Positions 31,970 to 41,888 of a stretch of 64,000 nucleotides of DNA are shown piece after piece. Below the pieces are notes generated by a model. It was not told the DNA's origin and searched no databases. It saw nothing but the letters and a program-made list of their open reading frames with translations. The position numbers and the translations under genes are program-made. Location: positions 1 through 64,000 of the forward strand of contig JWZX01003345.1 of the NCBI GenBank assembly GCA_001275005.1. The letters run 5' to 3'. Source of the stretch: Chrysochromulina tobinii. Its lineage: Eukaryota; Haptophyta; Prymnesiales; Chrysochromulinaceae. Every line of letters starts with the position of its first letter. Position 1 is the stretch's first letter.

Positions 31970-32512
31970 ATGTCTCGTATAGGTAAAAAGGCTATAACTT
32001 TGCCAGACAAAGTTAAAGTTAAATTAGATGGTCAAAAAATTTCCGTAGATGGGCCAAAGGGTAGTCTCTCAAGAATCCTTCCTTCATTAATTTGTTGTAC
32101 TTTTAATGAAGGTCAAAAGGAGCTAGTAATGGGCACAACTCAAGAAACTAATCTTTCAAGAGCAATATACGGTCTTTCACGTACGCTGGTAGCAAATATG
32201 GTTATCGGTGTCTCGAAAGGCTTTGAAAAAAAATTACAAATTACGGGGGTAGGTTACCGAGCACAACTTGACGGTAAAAACTTAGTATTAAATATGGGAT
32301 ATAGTCATCCTGTAAAAATGATTACACCCCAAGAATTATCAGTAAAAGTGGAAAATCCGACTACTGTTGTAATATCCGGTATGGAAAAAGAATTAGTTGG
32401 CGAATTCGCGGCTAAAATACGTTCCGTACGACCTCCGGAACCTTATAAAGGGAAAGGTATTGCATACGCAGGTGAAATTATCAGACGTAAAGCAGGTAAA
32501 ACGGGTAAATAA
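31970..32512 (+). CDS. rpl6: 50S ribosomal protein L6
   Basis: Large-subunit protein near the factor-binding site. The 180-residue product starts [34 protein letters not shown] and has the two-fold L6 repeat; the C-terminal signature [26 protein letters not shown] is present (about 154-179). rpl18, usually next, is missing; rps5 follows after 37 nt. Confidence 0.96.
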   Translation: MSRIGKKAITLPDKVKVKLDGQKISVDGPKGSLSRILPSLICCTFNEGQKELVMGTTQETNLSRAIYGLSRTLVANMVIGVSKGFEKKLQITGVGYRAQLDGKNLVLNMGYSHPVKMITPQELSVKVENPTTVVISGMEKELVGEFAAKIRSVRPPEPYKGKGIAYAGEIIRRKAGKTGK

Positions 32513-32549
32513 TATATTTCTTCTTACAGAATTTTTATTCAAGTTTCTT

Positions 32550-33017
32550 ATGAATTCGAAAAAAACATTTAAACCTAAATCTGAATGGTCAGAACGCGTT
32601 GTGTCAATAGAACGTGTAACAAAAGTAATTAAAGGGGGCAAAAAAATGAGCTTCCGAGCGGTTATCGTGGTTGGAAACGAACAAGGTAAAGTCGGTGTTG
32701 GTGTTGGTAAAGCGAGTGATGTTATAACAGCAGTAAGAAAGGGAGTAACGGACGGTAAAAAAAATATCATTTCGGTACCATTAACTAGCTCAAATACCAT
32801 ACCACACGCAACAAACGGTCGTTTTGGTGCTGCAAAGCTTATTCTAAGACCTTCTGCCCCAGGTTCGGGTGTTATTGCAGGTAGTTCTATTCGCACAGTG
32901 TTAGAACTGGCCGGAGTGAAAAACATACTATCGAAACAACTAGGTTCAAATAATGCACTTAATAACGCACAAGCTACCATAAATGGTTTAAGTACACTAA
33001 AAACGTATAATGTCTAA
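32550..33017 (+). CDS. rps5: 30S ribosomal protein S5
   Basis: Small-subunit accuracy protein. I choose ATG 32550, since the product then begins [33 protein letters not shown]; the open frame runs 51 codons further upstream across the end of rpl6 without similarity. It has 155 residues with the S5 signature [30 protein letters not shown] (about 30-59) and the C-terminal [20 protein letters not shown]. It ends 15 nt before secY. Confidence 0.95.
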   Translation: MNSKKTFKPKSEWSERVVSIERVTKVIKGGKKMSFRAVIVVGNEQGKVGVGVGKASDVITAVRKGVTDGKKNIISVPLTSSNTIPHATNGRFGAAKLILRPSAPGSGVIAGSSIRTVLELAGVKNILSKQLGSNNALNNAQATINGLSTLKTYNV

Positions 33018-33032
33018 AAACCATCTAACCAA

Positions 33033-34300
33033 ATGGTAATATCTGAAACAACAAGTTTATTAAGGCAAAAAATTTTTAAAATACTAGGGCTTTTAATTTT
33101 TGTCCGCCTAGGTTTATATATTCCAGTCCCTTGTGTGGATTTGGACATATTTTCACAAAACCAAGCTATAAATCCCCTATTCGGGTTTGCAAAAAATCTA
33201 ACGGGAAGTTCTTTTTTAGGGATTGGGTCTTTAGGGATTTTACCTTATATTAACTCTTCGATTATCATACAACTTTTAACGCCAGTAGTCCCTGCGTTAG
33301 AAAAATTACAGAAAGAAGAGGGAGAACTCGGTCGGCAACAAATTAACCGTTATACAAAGTATTTGACTCTAATATGGGCACTAGTTTTAAGTACCGCATG
33401 CGCTTTTGTTTTAGTTAAACCTGTGGTGTTTAATTGGAGTATCGTGCTGGCAGTTAAGATTATATTATCACTTACTACAGGATCCATGTTATCAATGTGG
33501 TTTGCCGAACTAATAACTAATGAAAATCTTGGTAACGGTTCCTCAATGATAACTTTTATAAATATTATTGGTGGATTACCTGCAAGTATTAGCGAATTTA
33601 CAAAAAATTTGGGAAATCCAAACGGTCAAAACAACTTACTAATAATAGGTTCAATTTTTTTAGCTTATATAACGATTGTCTGCATAATTGTTTTAGTCCA
33701 AGATTCCTACAAAAAGATTAATATTGTGTCGGCACGGCAATTAAATTTTAATTCCTTAGGGCAAGGTTCCCAAAATTTGGAACTAAAAACAGCTATATCC
33801 CAATAAAACTTAATCAAGGGGGTATTATGCCACTTGTATTTAGCACAACAGTGGCCACATTGGTATTTTACCCATTACAACTAGGTATAACAAAAATATT
33901 TTCCGTATCTGGTTTAACACTTACCAATATATTAACTCTAGTATCTTTTGTTTTAAACATTGTTTTGGTTGTTTTTTTTAGTAGCTTTTATGCACTACTA
34001 GTACTAAAACCAAAAGATTTATCAGATAACCTAACAAAAATGGCATACGCCATACCTGGGTTTAAGCAAGGTAAACAAACAACACAACATTTAGAACAAA
34101 TAATAAGTAGGTTGGCTTTTATGGGTGGTTTGTTTTTAGCATTTTAGCATTTTCCCGTTTTACTAACAACGATTTTTCAAATAAGTGTTTTTAAAAATAT
34201 CACATCGTTAGTTATTCTAATTGGTGTGATTACAGATGTATCCTCTCAAATAAGGGGATATCTCGTATCGCAAAATTATGAGAGCTTTAAAAAAACGTAG
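33033..34300 (+). CDS. secY: SecY translocase subunit with one frame shift and one in-frame stop
   Basis: Channel subunit of the thylakoid Sec translocase. Piece 1 (33033 to about 33786) runs from MVISETTSLLRQKIFKILGL through LIFVRLGLYIPVPCVD and five or six membrane helices. The frame then changes (one base missing, in CTAAAAACAGC), after which YIPIKLNQGGIMPLVFST continues, a conserved SecY motif. At 34145-34147 a TAG follows GGLFLAF; the same frame then continues as HFPVLLTTIFQISVF... to a normal end GYLVSQNYESFKKT at 34300. The stop region is three T's short of an expected FLAFLAFFPVLL-type reading. Together a full SecY of about 420 residues is present. Likely sequence errors rather than gene decay. 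Confidence 0.88.
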
Positions 34301-34414
34301 ACATTTTATTATAAGTCCATTAACCTAAAGTGGTAAAGTAACAGCTTAACAGACTTTGGGTAATTTTTTAAGGTTAATTTTTGCGATAAATTTGTTTAAC
34401 AATAAAGTTCAATT

Positions 34415-34561
34415 ATGAAAGTAGTAAGTTCAATTGGCAGCTTAAAAACTCGATCGAAGGATTGTAAAGTTGTAAAGCGTCGTGGTCGAATATACGTTAT
34501 CTGTAAAACAGATCCCCGATTAAAAGTTCGACAAGGTCGAGCAAAAGTGAAACGTAAATAA
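34415..34561 (+). CDS. rpl36: 50S ribosomal protein L36, zinc-less bacterial paralogue (C-type)
   Basis: Short large-subunit protein. The 48-residue product starts [17 protein letters not shown], continues [20 protein letters not shown] and ends [10 protein letters not shown]. It keeps only two of the cysteines and lacks the C-X2-C...C...H zinc site of ordinary plastid L36. It instead resembles the alternative bacterial paralogue (as in E. coli YkgO) in both sequence and length. This replacement is a known horizontal transfer shared by haptophyte and cryptophyte plastids. It sits in the usual place between secY and rps13. The gap from secY (114 nt) shows no other gene. Confidence 0.95.
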   Translation: MKVVSSIGSLKTRSKDCKVVKRRGRIYVICKTDPRLKVRQGRAKVKRK

Positions 34562-34582
34562 AGTTATAAATTACAAACAGAA

Positions 34583-34951
34583 ATGGCACGTATTTCAGGA
34601 GTGGATCTTCCGCGAAGCAAGCGGATTGACATAGGATTAACATACGTTTTTGGAATCGGGAATACAAGTGCAACGAAAATCGTAAAAGAAGCTAATGTAT
34701 CACCAAATACACGTTGTAGTGATTTAACCGATGAAGAAATCACGAGGATAAGAGCGATAATCGATGAAAATTATCAAACTGAGGGGGATTTACGACGTGT
34801 AATATCACAAAATATCAAACGTCTAACTGATATTGGATCTGCAACAGGCAGACGTCATCGTGTGGGCTTACCTGTCCGCGGTCAGCGAACAAAAACCAAC
34901 GCACGCACTCGTAAAGGGAAAGTTAAAATCCCTATTGCAAAGAAAAAATAA
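34583..34951 (+). CDS. rps13: 30S ribosomal protein S13
   Basis: Small-subunit head protein contacting the P-site tRNA. The 122-residue product begins [26 protein letters not shown] and ends with [23 protein letters not shown], both S13 signatures. It is followed by rps11 and rpoA as in the bacterial alpha operon. Confidence 0.97.
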   Translation: MARISGVDLPRSKRIDIGLTYVFGIGNTSATKIVKEANVSPNTRCSDLTDEEITRIRAIIDENYQTEGDLRRVISQNIKRLTDIGSATGRRHRVGLPVRGQRTKTNARTRKGKVKIPIAKKK

Positions 34952-34982
34952 CTAGTTTTTTAGACAGTTTAAATCTGCACTT

Positions 34983-35375
34983 ATGGTAAAAGAAATAAAG
35001 CGATTTTCCAGCAAGAAATCAAAAAAGATTACAACTAGTGGTGTAGTTCACATTAAATCAACATTTAACAATACTATTGTAAACGTAACTGATAAACAAG
35101 GTAACACACTATATTGGGCTTCCGCAGGGGGAAGTGGTTTTAAAGGGGCGAAAAAAAGTACCCCTTTTGCTGCACAGTCCGCAGCAGAAAAAGTCGCAAC
35201 TATCGTTTATGAACAAGGTATGCGTCAAGCGGAGGTTGTTGTTAGCGGTCCGGGTAGTGGTCGAGAAACAGCAATTCGAGCGTTACAAGGATGTGGTATA
35301 CAAGTTTTAGTGATAAAAGATATCACTCCAGTACCGCACAACGGATGCCGCCCTCCAAAAAAGAGGCGTGTATAA
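34983..35375 (+). CDS. rps11: 30S ribosomal protein S11
   Basis: Small-subunit platform protein. The 130-residue product has [35 protein letters not shown] (about 21-55) and the C-terminal signature [23 protein letters not shown]. Intact and in the usual order before rpoA. Confidence 0.98.
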   Translation: MVKEIKRFSSKKSKKITTSGVVHIKSTFNNTIVNVTDKQGNTLYWASAGGSGFKGAKKSTPFAAQSAAEKVATIVYEQGMRQAEVVVSGPGSGRETAIRALQGCGIQVLVIKDITPVPHNGCRPPKKRRV

Positions 35376-35441
35376 TTTTGATTAAATAGAAACTTTGTAA
35401 TAACAAAATTTACAAAAAATTTAGAAAAATTCTAAACACTC

Positions 35442-36376
35442 ATGTTTCAAGTCCAGTGTTTACAATCGACAGAAAAAACTGAAACCGAGCTTTATTCAAA
35501 ATATTACATCGGACCTTTTATAAAGGGTCAAAGTACAACTATCGGAAATACCTTACGCCGCGTACTTTTATCAAGTTTACAAGGTTTAGCTATTGTGGGT
35601 GCGAGAATTAATGATATTAACCATGAATTTTCAACAATACCTCATGTAAAAGAAGATGTTATAGACATTTTACTGAACTTAAAACAAATTGTTTTTAAGG
35701 GTAATATTAATGAGCCTACTCTTGCTCGCTTAAAGGTCAAAGGGCCAGGAATTATTACCGCGCAGGACATTGAATTACCTCCAAACGTTAAATTAATAGA
35801 TCCTCGCCAATATATTGCAACTATTACGGCTAAAGGGGATGTAGAGATGGAGTTTTTAATTACAAGGGGCCAAAATTACCTTAAGAATACTACTCTAGAG
35901 TCTATTATTCCTAGTGGTTTTCTAAGTGTGGATGCAGTTTTTATGCCTGTAAAGAAAGTAAATTTTTTTGTTGAAACGGCACAAACTGGCAATTCTTCCG
36001 AGCTAGAAAGCTTGATTTTAGAAATATGGACAAATGGTAGCTTAACTCCTGCAGAAGCCCTAAGTACATCGGCTGAGGTATTAGGAAATAGTTTTGAACT
36101 TCTTAAAATAACAAACACAACTTCTACATTAGCTATAATAAAGAAATTTATCAGGCTGAAGATAATCCAGAACAACTCGACACAATATTCATTGAAGAAT
36201 TAGAATTATCTGTAAGAGCTTATAATTGCTTAAAACGAGCAAATATACATACAGTCTCGGATTTAATGAAATATTCAGCAAATGATTTACTAGAATTTAA
36301 GAATTTTGGTCAAAAATCAGCTGATGAAGTGTGCGAAAGTTTAAAAAAGAGATTTGACATGGATCTTAGAAAATAA
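35442..36376 (+). CDS. rpoA: RNA polymerase alpha subunit with an apparent frame shift
   Basis: Alpha subunit, scaffold for RNA polymerase assembly. The N-terminal domain reads normally from [26 protein letters not shown] through [28 protein letters not shown] (about 30-57). Near 36139-36143 the frame changes by one missing base (an A in ATAATAAAG). The C-terminal domain then continues as [12 protein letters not shown] and, after the linker, [23 protein letters not shown]...[17 protein letters not shown], the alpha-CTD helix-hairpin-helix, ending at TAA 36374-36376. Read literally, the product would stop at 36203 without the CTD. I favour a sequencing error. Confidence 0.9.
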
Positions 36377-36500
36377 ACAACAAGCAATTCTTAAACGACT
36401 GTTAAAAGACAAGATTAATTTAGTAAACTACAGCGCTAAAACCGATCTTTGAACTTTAAATAAAAAAATTTATTAAAAACGACTAAAAAAATCAAAATAA

Positions 36501-36917
36501 ATGGTGTCTTTATCCACTTCAGAAACGAAGTCTGCATACTTTGGCATAGGGCGCAGAAAAACTTCAGTAGCTAAAGTTATTTTAGTTCCAGGTACAGGTT
36601 CTATGATGGTAAATCAAAAACCGGGTGAGCTTTATATGCAGTTTAACTCACAGTATCTTACAACTTCTAAAATACCCTTAACTACTTTGGGATTAGAAAA
36701 TATGTATGATATTTACGTAAATACTCATGGTGGGGGTTTAAAAGGACAGGCTGATGCTATTAAACTTGGAGTTGCCCGTGCATTATGTTATATGTCGCCG
36801 GAAAACCGAACGTCTTTAAAACCAGATGGTTTTTTAACTCGTGACGCACGTCGTAAAGAAAGAAAAAAATATGGATTACGTAAAGCTAGAAAAGCTCCGC
36901 AATTCTCTAAACGTTAA
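36501..36917 (+). CDS. rps9: 30S ribosomal protein S9
   Basis: Small-subunit protein whose C-terminal tail touches the P-site tRNA. The 138-residue product has [39 protein letters not shown] (about 80-98) and the end [26 protein letters not shown]. rpl13 normally lies between rpoA and rps9 in red plastids; here only a 124-nt AT-rich gap is seen. Confidence 0.97.
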   Translation: MVSLSTSETKSAYFGIGRRKTSVAKVILVPGTGSMMVNQKPGELYMQFNSQYLTTSKIPLTTLGLENMYDIYVNTHGGGLKGQADAIKLGVARALCYMSPENRTSLKPDGFLTRDARRKERKKYGLRKARKAPQFSKR

Positions 36918-36933
36918 AGTACGAATTTACAAA

Positions 36934-37149
36934 ATGGCAAAAGATTCAATACACCCTGAATGGTATCCTAACGCAAAGGTTTACTGTGATGGACAATTAG
37001 TTATGAAAGTAGGCTCAACGCAACCAAGATTAAATGTAGATATATGGTCCGGTAATCACCCATTTTATACGGGATCTCAAAAGATTCTTGATAGTGAAGG
37101 GCGAGTGGAAAGATTTATGCGCAAATACGGGATTAAAACTCAAGAGTAA
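36934..37149 (+). CDS. rpl31: 50S ribosomal protein L31
   Basis: Large-subunit bridge protein. ATG at 36934 gives 71 residues beginning [21 protein letters not shown], then [41 protein letters not shown], typical L31. The zinc cysteines of some bacterial forms are mostly absent, as is usual in plastids. The frame is open further upstream over rps9, but that part has no L31 content. Confidence 0.95.
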   Translation: MAKDSIHPEWYPNAKVYCDGQLVMKVGSTQPRLNVDIWSGNHPFYTGSQKILDSEGRVERFMRKYGIKTQE

Positions 37150-37160
37150 TTAAAAAACAT

Positions 37161-37538
37161 ATGCCAACAATACAGCAATTAGTGCGACTTGAAAGAGTGG
37201 CAATTAAAACGCAAACGAAATCACCCGCGCTGAAGTCTTGCCCGCAACGACGAGGTGTCTGTACACGTGTATACACTACAACACCAAAGAAACCCAATTC
37301 GGCGTTACGTAAAGTTGCACGTGTTAGATTAACCTCTGGCTTTGAGATAACAGCATACATACCAGGTATCGGTCATAATATTCAAGAACACTCTGTAGTT
37401 TTAATTCGCGGCGGTCGTGTTAAGGATCTACCTGGGGTTAGATACCACATTGTTCGTGGAACCTTAGATGCCGCTGGGGTAAAAGACAGAAAACGTAGTA
37501 GATCTAAATATGGTGGTAAAAAACCAAAAGGTTCATAA
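37161..37538 (+). CDS. rps12: 30S ribosomal protein S12
   Basis: Small-subunit decoding-centre protein. The 125-residue product begins [34 protein letters not shown] and has [20 protein letters not shown] (about 41-60) and [32 protein letters not shown]. It is continuous, without the trans-spliced intron of land plants. It precedes rps7 and tufA (str-operon order). Confidence 0.98.
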   Translation: MPTIQQLVRLERVAIKTQTKSPALKSCPQRRGVCTRVYTTTPKKPNSALRKVARVRLTSGFEITAYIPGIGHNIQEHSVVLIRGGRVKDLPGVRYHIVRGTLDAAGVKDRKRSRSKYGGKKPKGS

Positions 37539-37570
37539 AAGCAAAAGTTCAACAAAAATAGAATTTACCT

Positions 37571-38041
37571 ATGTCAAGAAGAAGTAGAGCTCAAAAAACA
37601 TTAGCAAATCCAGACCCTATTTATAATAGCCGCTTGGTTACATTATTAATAAGTCGAGTTTTACAAGCCGGAAAAAAATCACTTGCTCAGAAAATTGTAT
37701 ACGGTGCTTTAGAAATAATTTCCACTAAAACTGAAGAAAATCCAGTACTGTTATTAGAAAAAGCTGTAAAAAATGTTACTCCGGGAGTTGAAGTAAAAGC
37801 TCGACGTGTAGGAGGATCCACTTACCAAGTACCTATTGAAATTCGAGCGTATCGTGGAACAAACATCTCGTTAAAGTGGATTACAGAATTTGCTCGAGAA
37901 CGTTCTGGTAAGAGTATGGCGATGAAACTTTCAAACGAAATTTTAGACGCTGCAAAAGAAACCGGAAACAGCATAAGAAAAAAAGAGCAAACACATAAGG
38001 CGGCTGACGCAAATAAAGCATTCGCCCATTTTAGATATTAG
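37571..38041 (+). CDS. rps7: 30S ribosomal protein S7
   Basis: Small-subunit head assembly protein. The 156-residue product starts [47 protein letters not shown] and ends with [36 protein letters not shown] lies near 80-96. Normal length and place. Confidence 0.98.
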   Translation: MSRRSRAQKTLANPDPIYNSRLVTLLISRVLQAGKKSLAQKIVYGALEIISTKTEENPVLLLEKAVKNVTPGVEVKARRVGGSTYQVPIEIRAYRGTNISLKWITEFARERSGKSMAMKLSNEILDAAKETGNSIRKKEQTHKAADANKAFAHFRY

Positions 38042-38112
38042 TCTTTCACATCTTATCTAAATGCATTTTACGCCAAAAGTATTTTAATAAAAAATTAAAT
38101 AAATAATTTCAA

Positions 38113-39339
38113 ATGGCACGCGAAAAGTTTGCAAGAACAAAACCGCACATTAATATTGGTACAATTGGTCACGTAGACCATGGTAAAACTACTTTAACAG
38201 CAGCAATTTCGGCAACACTAGCTATTTACAACAGAGGATTAGCAAAGAAGATTAGTGAAATTGATGCAGCCCCAGAAGAAAAAGCACGTGGTATTACTAT
38301 TAACACGGCTCATATCGAGTACGAGACTGCTGGTAGACACTATGCTCACGTAGATTGTCCAGGTCACGCGGATTACGTAAAAAATATGATTACGGGTGCT
38401 GCTCAAATGGACGGGGGAATTCTAGTAGTTTCCGCCGCGGATGGACCAATGCCTCAAACAAGAGAACATATTCTACTAGCAAAACAGGTAGGTGTACCTT
38501 ATCTTGTAGTATTTTTAAACAAGGTAGACCAAGTTGATGATGAAGAACTTTTAGAGCTTGTTAAATTAGAAGTACAGGAGCTATTAGAAAGTTATGATTT
38601 CCCTGGTGGGGAAATCCCATTTGTTTCCGGATCTGCTTTACTAGCGTTACAAGCCGTAGAAAATGGCCCTAAAGAAAGAGGTGAAGATAAGTGGGTAGAT
38701 TTAATTTTCGCCCTACTAGACGCCGTGGATAACTACATACCAACACCTGAACGTGATACAGAGAAGAAATTCTTAATGGCGATTGAAGACGTTTTCTCGA
38801 TTACAGGACGTGGTACTGTAGCAACAGGTCGAATTGAGAGAGGACAAGTAAACGTAGGAGATACTGTAGAATTAGTAGGTTTAAAAGAAACACGTAGCAC
38901 AACTGTAACTGGTATTGAGATGTTCCAAAAGACACTTGATTCAGGTATGGCAGGTGATAACGTAGGAATCCTTATTCGAGGTATCCAAAAGACTGAAATT
39001 GAACGTGGAATGGTACTTGCATTACCTGGTTCAATAACTCCACACAAAAAGTTTGAAGCCGAAGTTTATGTTTTAAGTAAAGAGGAAGGTGGAAGACACA
39101 CTCCTTTCTTTACCGGTTACCGTCCACAATTTTACGTTCGTACAACAGACGTAACAGGGACAATTGTAAAATTTACAGGTGATGACGGAAGTACAGCAGA
39201 AATGGTAATGCCAGGTGACCGCATCAAAATGACTACTGAACTATTAAATCCAATTGCAATTGAGCAAGGTATGCGTTTTGCAATTAGAGAAGGTGGACGA
39301 ACTGTAGGTGCTGGTGTGGTATCGAAAATTTTAGAATAA
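38113..39339 (+). CDS. tufA: Elongation factor Tu
   Basis: GTPase that brings aminoacyl-tRNA to the ribosome. The 408-residue product has GHVDHGKT (19-26), the switch [23 protein letters not shown] (about 80-100), NKVD (about 135-138) and the effector [12 protein letters not shown]. Domain 2 and 3 landmarks [18 protein letters not shown] and [14 protein letters not shown]-type [12 protein letters not shown] are present. Codon use is strongly biased. It is followed by rps10 after 15 nt, the red-lineage order rps12-rps7-tufA-rps10. Confidence 0.99.
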   Translation: MAREKFARTKPHINIGTIGHVDHGKTTLTAAISATLAIYNRGLAKKISEIDAAPEEKARGITINTAHIEYETAGRHYAHVDCPGHADYVKNMITGAAQMDGGILVVSAADGPMPQTREHILLAKQVGVPYLVVFLNKVDQVDDEELLELVKLEVQELLESYDFPGGEIPFVSGSALLALQAVENGPKERGEDKWVDLIFALLDAVDNYIPTPERDTEKKFLMAIEDVFSITGRGTVATGRIERGQVNVGDTVELVGLKETRSTTVTGIEMFQKTLDSGMAGDNVGILIRGIQKTEIERGMVLALPGSITPHKKFEAEVYVLSKEEGGRHTPFFTGYRPQFYVRTTDVTGTIVKFTGDDGSTAEMVMPGDRIKMTTELLNPIAIEQGMRFAIREGGRTVGAGVVSKILE

Positions 39340-39354
39340 TTTTTCGTAAAACTT

Positions 39355-39675
39355 ATGAACGCATTAAAATGTGAAAAACTTCGCATCAGTCTAAAAGCTT
39401 ATGAATCTACAGTTTTAGATCAATCTTGTCAAAAAATTATTGAGGCAATTAAGGGTAGTGGTTTAGAGGCTGTTGGTCCCGTACCCATGCCGACAAAGAT
39501 AAGACGTTATTGTGTATTAACTTCTCCTCACGTAAATAAAGATGCACGTGAACATTTTGAAATTAGAACACATAAACGTATAATTGACATTTACGCCCCA
39601 ACAGAAACAACGTTTGAAAACTTAAAAGAATTAGATATTTCTGCCGGTGTAGACGTTGAAGTTAAAAATTACTAA
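39355..39675 (+). CDS. rps10: 30S ribosomal protein S10
   Basis: Small-subunit head protein and end of the supercluster. The 106-residue product has KLRISLKAYESTVLDQSCQKIIEAIKGSG and GPVPMPTKIRRYCVLTSPHVNKDAREHFEIRTHKRIIDIYAP (about 42-83), the S10 signature. A 60-nt perfect palindrome follows the stop within 7 nt. Confidence 0.97.
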   Translation: MNALKCEKLRISLKAYESTVLDQSCQKIIEAIKGSGLEAVGPVPMPTKIRRYCVLTSPHVNKDAREHFEIRTHKRIIDIYAPTETTFENLKELDISAGVDVEVKNY

Positions 39676-39681
39676 ATAAAT

Positions 39682-39741
39682 TTTAAGCAAAAACAAAATC
39701 TCTTTTTACTTTAGTAAAAAGAGATTTTGTTTTTGCTTAAA
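39682..39741. terminator. Long perfect palindrome after rps10
   Basis: The 60 bases are self-complementary throughout (arms TTTAAGCAAAAACAAAATC... from 39682 and ...GATTTTGTTTTTGCTTAAA to 39741, centre CTTTAG). The RNA would form a hairpin of about 28 bp. It closes the r-protein supercluster and faces the converging trnD and ycf39. Confidence 0.8.
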
Positions 39742-39799
39742 ATATATTAATACCCAATTACAATAATTTTGTATAAAAATCGATTTAAATTTAAATAAA

Positions 39800-39873
39800 C
39801 GAGACTGACGGGACTCGAACCCGCAACTTCCGCCGTGACAGGGCGGTGCTCTAACCAATTGAACTACAGTCCC
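39800..39873 (-). tRNA. trnD(GUC): tRNA-Asp (GUC)
   Basis: On the minus strand it reads GGGACTGTAGTTCAATTGG. Acceptor GGGACTG pairs with CAGTCTC (one G-U), anticodon stem CCGCC/GGCGG encloses a loop with GTC, the T-loop is TTCGAGT, and the discriminator base is G, as expected for aspartate. Confidence 0.95.
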
Positions 39874-39954
39874 TCTTGTTGCTATAGCGTTTATTATAGA
39901 TTATTTAAACACTATAGGTCAAGTGAGGAATCGGAGAACGAATTTAACTTTTTA

Positions 39955-40902
39955 CTAAAGGAATGATATGTCATTCGATTTTTGCGTTTTTTCGTAATTT
40001 GTTTCTCTTAATTTTTTTAAAATTTTACTAAAATATTCTTGAAGATAACTTTCAAGACTTAAACGGCCATTTGGCCAATCAACCTCATTGTTTGGCTTAA
40101 CAATCGTTTTCGAATCATTAACTACTTCACCAAACTGCAAACGATCTGCAATGTTCCATGTAAATTCAAAAAGACGGAAGAAACGACGCAGTAAACTAAA
40201 AGCAAGAAAAGGAATATAGGAAATATTTGCTCTCTTACCACATAAGCGTTCACAAAGTTCGATAATTTCATTAGAGGCCCAAAATTTTTCGCCAATAAGA
40301 GAAACAATTTTGTTATCGTAAGAAGATTTGTTTAATGCATTTACAACAGCCTTTGCAGCGTCTTGAGTATCTAAGTAAGCCACCGGAGCGGCGTTACCCT
40401 GTACCCAAATGGTTTCGTTTTCTAAAATTGGAAGAGCGTACTGGCTTATTAAACCCTGAAAAAATCCAGAGCATTGAAAAATAGTATAATTTAAACCAGA
40501 AGTTGTTATTTTTTCTTCAATTTTTAACTTTAAATCCATTAATGGGATTGAAGAATTAGCTGAAGCGTTTAAAACACCAAAAGAAATAAATTTTTTTAGA
40601 CCGACGATTTTGCTAGCTTCTAATAAAGCCAATTTTCCACGCCAATCAATAGTTTCGGCAGTATAACTACTTGTCGAACGGATCGTAGAAGAATCTATCA
40701 CCGTGGTAACTCCTTTTAAAGCTAGTGGAATCGTTGATGGAATTGAAAGGTCACCATAAATAAGTTCCGCACCCCATTCTTTCAAAAAAGCACCCCGCCG
40801 AAAATCTCTTACCATACATTTAACTTGGTATCCCTCGTCAATTGCTTGTCTTACAATTTGACGTCCAAGGGTACCTGTTCCACCTATTACAAGTATGCTC
40901 AT
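39955..40902 (-). CDS. ycf39: Ycf39, NAD(P)-binding photosystem II assembly factor
   Basis: Atypical short-chain dehydrogenase-like protein; in cyanobacteria Ycf39 helps D1 and chlorophyll assembly into photosystem II. The 315-residue product opens with the dinucleotide fold VIGGTGTLGRQIVRQAIDEGYQVKCMVRD (GGTGTLG at 7-13), followed by GAELIYGDLSIPSTIPLALKGVTTVIDSSTIR. LNYTIFQCSGFFQGLISQYA (about 137-156) is typical of the family. No catalytic Tyr-X3-Lys pair is apparent, consistent with Ycf39. It lies between trnD and trnY, transcribed leftward. Confidence 0.93.
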   Translation of the reverse strand: MSILVIGGTGTLGRQIVRQAIDEGYQVKCMVRDFRRGAFLKEWGAELIYGDLSIPSTIPLALKGVTTVIDSSTIRSTSSYTAETIDWRGKLALLEASKIVGLKKFISFGVLNASANSSIPLMDLKLKIEEKITTSGLNYTIFQCSGFFQGLISQYALPILENETIWVQGNAAPVAYLDTQDAAKAVVNALNKSSYDNKIVSLIGEKFWASNEIIELCERLCGKRANISYIPFLAFSLLRRFFRLFEFTWNIADRLQFGEVVNDSKTIVKPNNEVDWPNGRLSLESYLQEYFSKILKKLRETNYEKTQKSNDISFL

Positions 40903-41061
40903 AAATTCCTAATTAATCCAAAGTATATTGTTAGTATAACAGCCTAACAAAATTAGATATAGAATATGTCTAGGTAAAACTAATAATAATTAAGTTTAAT
41001 ACGAAATCATAAGATTTTGTTTGTACATTTAAGAGTTAAATGTTAATATAAAAACCATACG

Positions 41062-41143
41062 GGGTCGATGCCCGAGCGGTTAATGGGGACGGATTGTAAA
41101 TCCGTTAGCATAGCTTACGTTGGTTCAAATCCGACTCGACCCA
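41062..41143 (+). tRNA. trnY(GUA): tRNA-Tyr (GUA)
   Basis: Reads GGGTCGATGCCCGAGCGG with acceptor GGGTCGA/TCGACCC, anticodon arm GGATTGTAAATCC holding GTA, and a long class II variable arm, as normal for bacterial/plastid tRNA-Tyr. T-loop TTCAAAT; discriminator A. Confidence 0.95.
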
Positions 41144-41308
41144 ATCATTAAAATAAATGCTTTAAATAATTAAAACTATATTATAATTTATTACTATACA
41201 AGAGTAGAATACTATTTTAGACTTTTAAAATGCAAAAATCTGGTTGCTTAAGAAAAGTTCTATATAAGTTCAAAGCTACATACTAAAATAAATTTTGTTG
41301 TAAATAAC

Positions 41309-41734
41309 ATGACAGATATATTAAACTTACAAATTCCTTCTCCAACATTCGGAGGTAGTACTGGTGGTTGGTTACGATCAGCAGAAACAGAAGAAAAATA
41401 CGCTATTACATGGACTAGTAAAAAAGAGCAAATATTTGAAATGCCTACTAGTGGTGCAGCAATTATGAAAAGTGGTGAAAATCTTCTTTATTTAGCAAAA
41501 AAAGAGCAATGTTTAGCTCTTGGTACACAATTAAGAACCTTATTTAAAATAAGTGACTACAAAATTTACCGCATTTTCCCTAACAGCGAAGTGCAGTATT
41601 TACATCCAAAAGATGGTATCTTCCCGGAAAAACTGAACCAAGGACGTGTTGGAGTTGGAAACGTTGGTCATTCTATCGGAAAGAATCCTCAACCCGTAAG
41701 TGTAAAATTTACAGGAAAAAGTACGTACGATTAA
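41309..41734 (+). CDS. psaD: Photosystem I subunit II (PsaD)
   Basis: Stromal photosystem I subunit that docks ferredoxin. The 141-residue product has [28 protein letters not shown] (about 10-37), [13 protein letters not shown]-like [36 protein letters not shown], and the C-terminal [25 protein letters not shown]. No transit peptide, as for a plastid-encoded red-lineage protein. Confidence 0.98.
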   Translation: MTDILNLQIPSPTFGGSTGGWLRSAETEEKYAITWTSKKEQIFEMPTSGAAIMKSGENLLYLAKKEQCLALGTQLRTLFKISDYKIYRIFPNSEVQYLHPKDGIFPEKLNQGRVGVGNVGHSIGKNPQPVSVKFTGKSTYD

Positions 41735-41888
41735 AGAAACGTTTTATTTGTTAAAAAAAACGTTAAGGTGAATTATCTTTGTTAATCGTCTCGATTTTTG
41801 AGTAATATAAGGTTACAAAAGCTATAATTTTATCTAGAAGAATATTTAATTAACTATTTGAAAAGTATAATTAGAACTTTAAATTCAT

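Noticed and set aside
33827-34147. Reading the second part of secY as a separate gene starting at ATG 33827
   Set aside because: The protein continues the SecY sequence exactly, and the conserved NQGGIMP motif straddles the supposed start.
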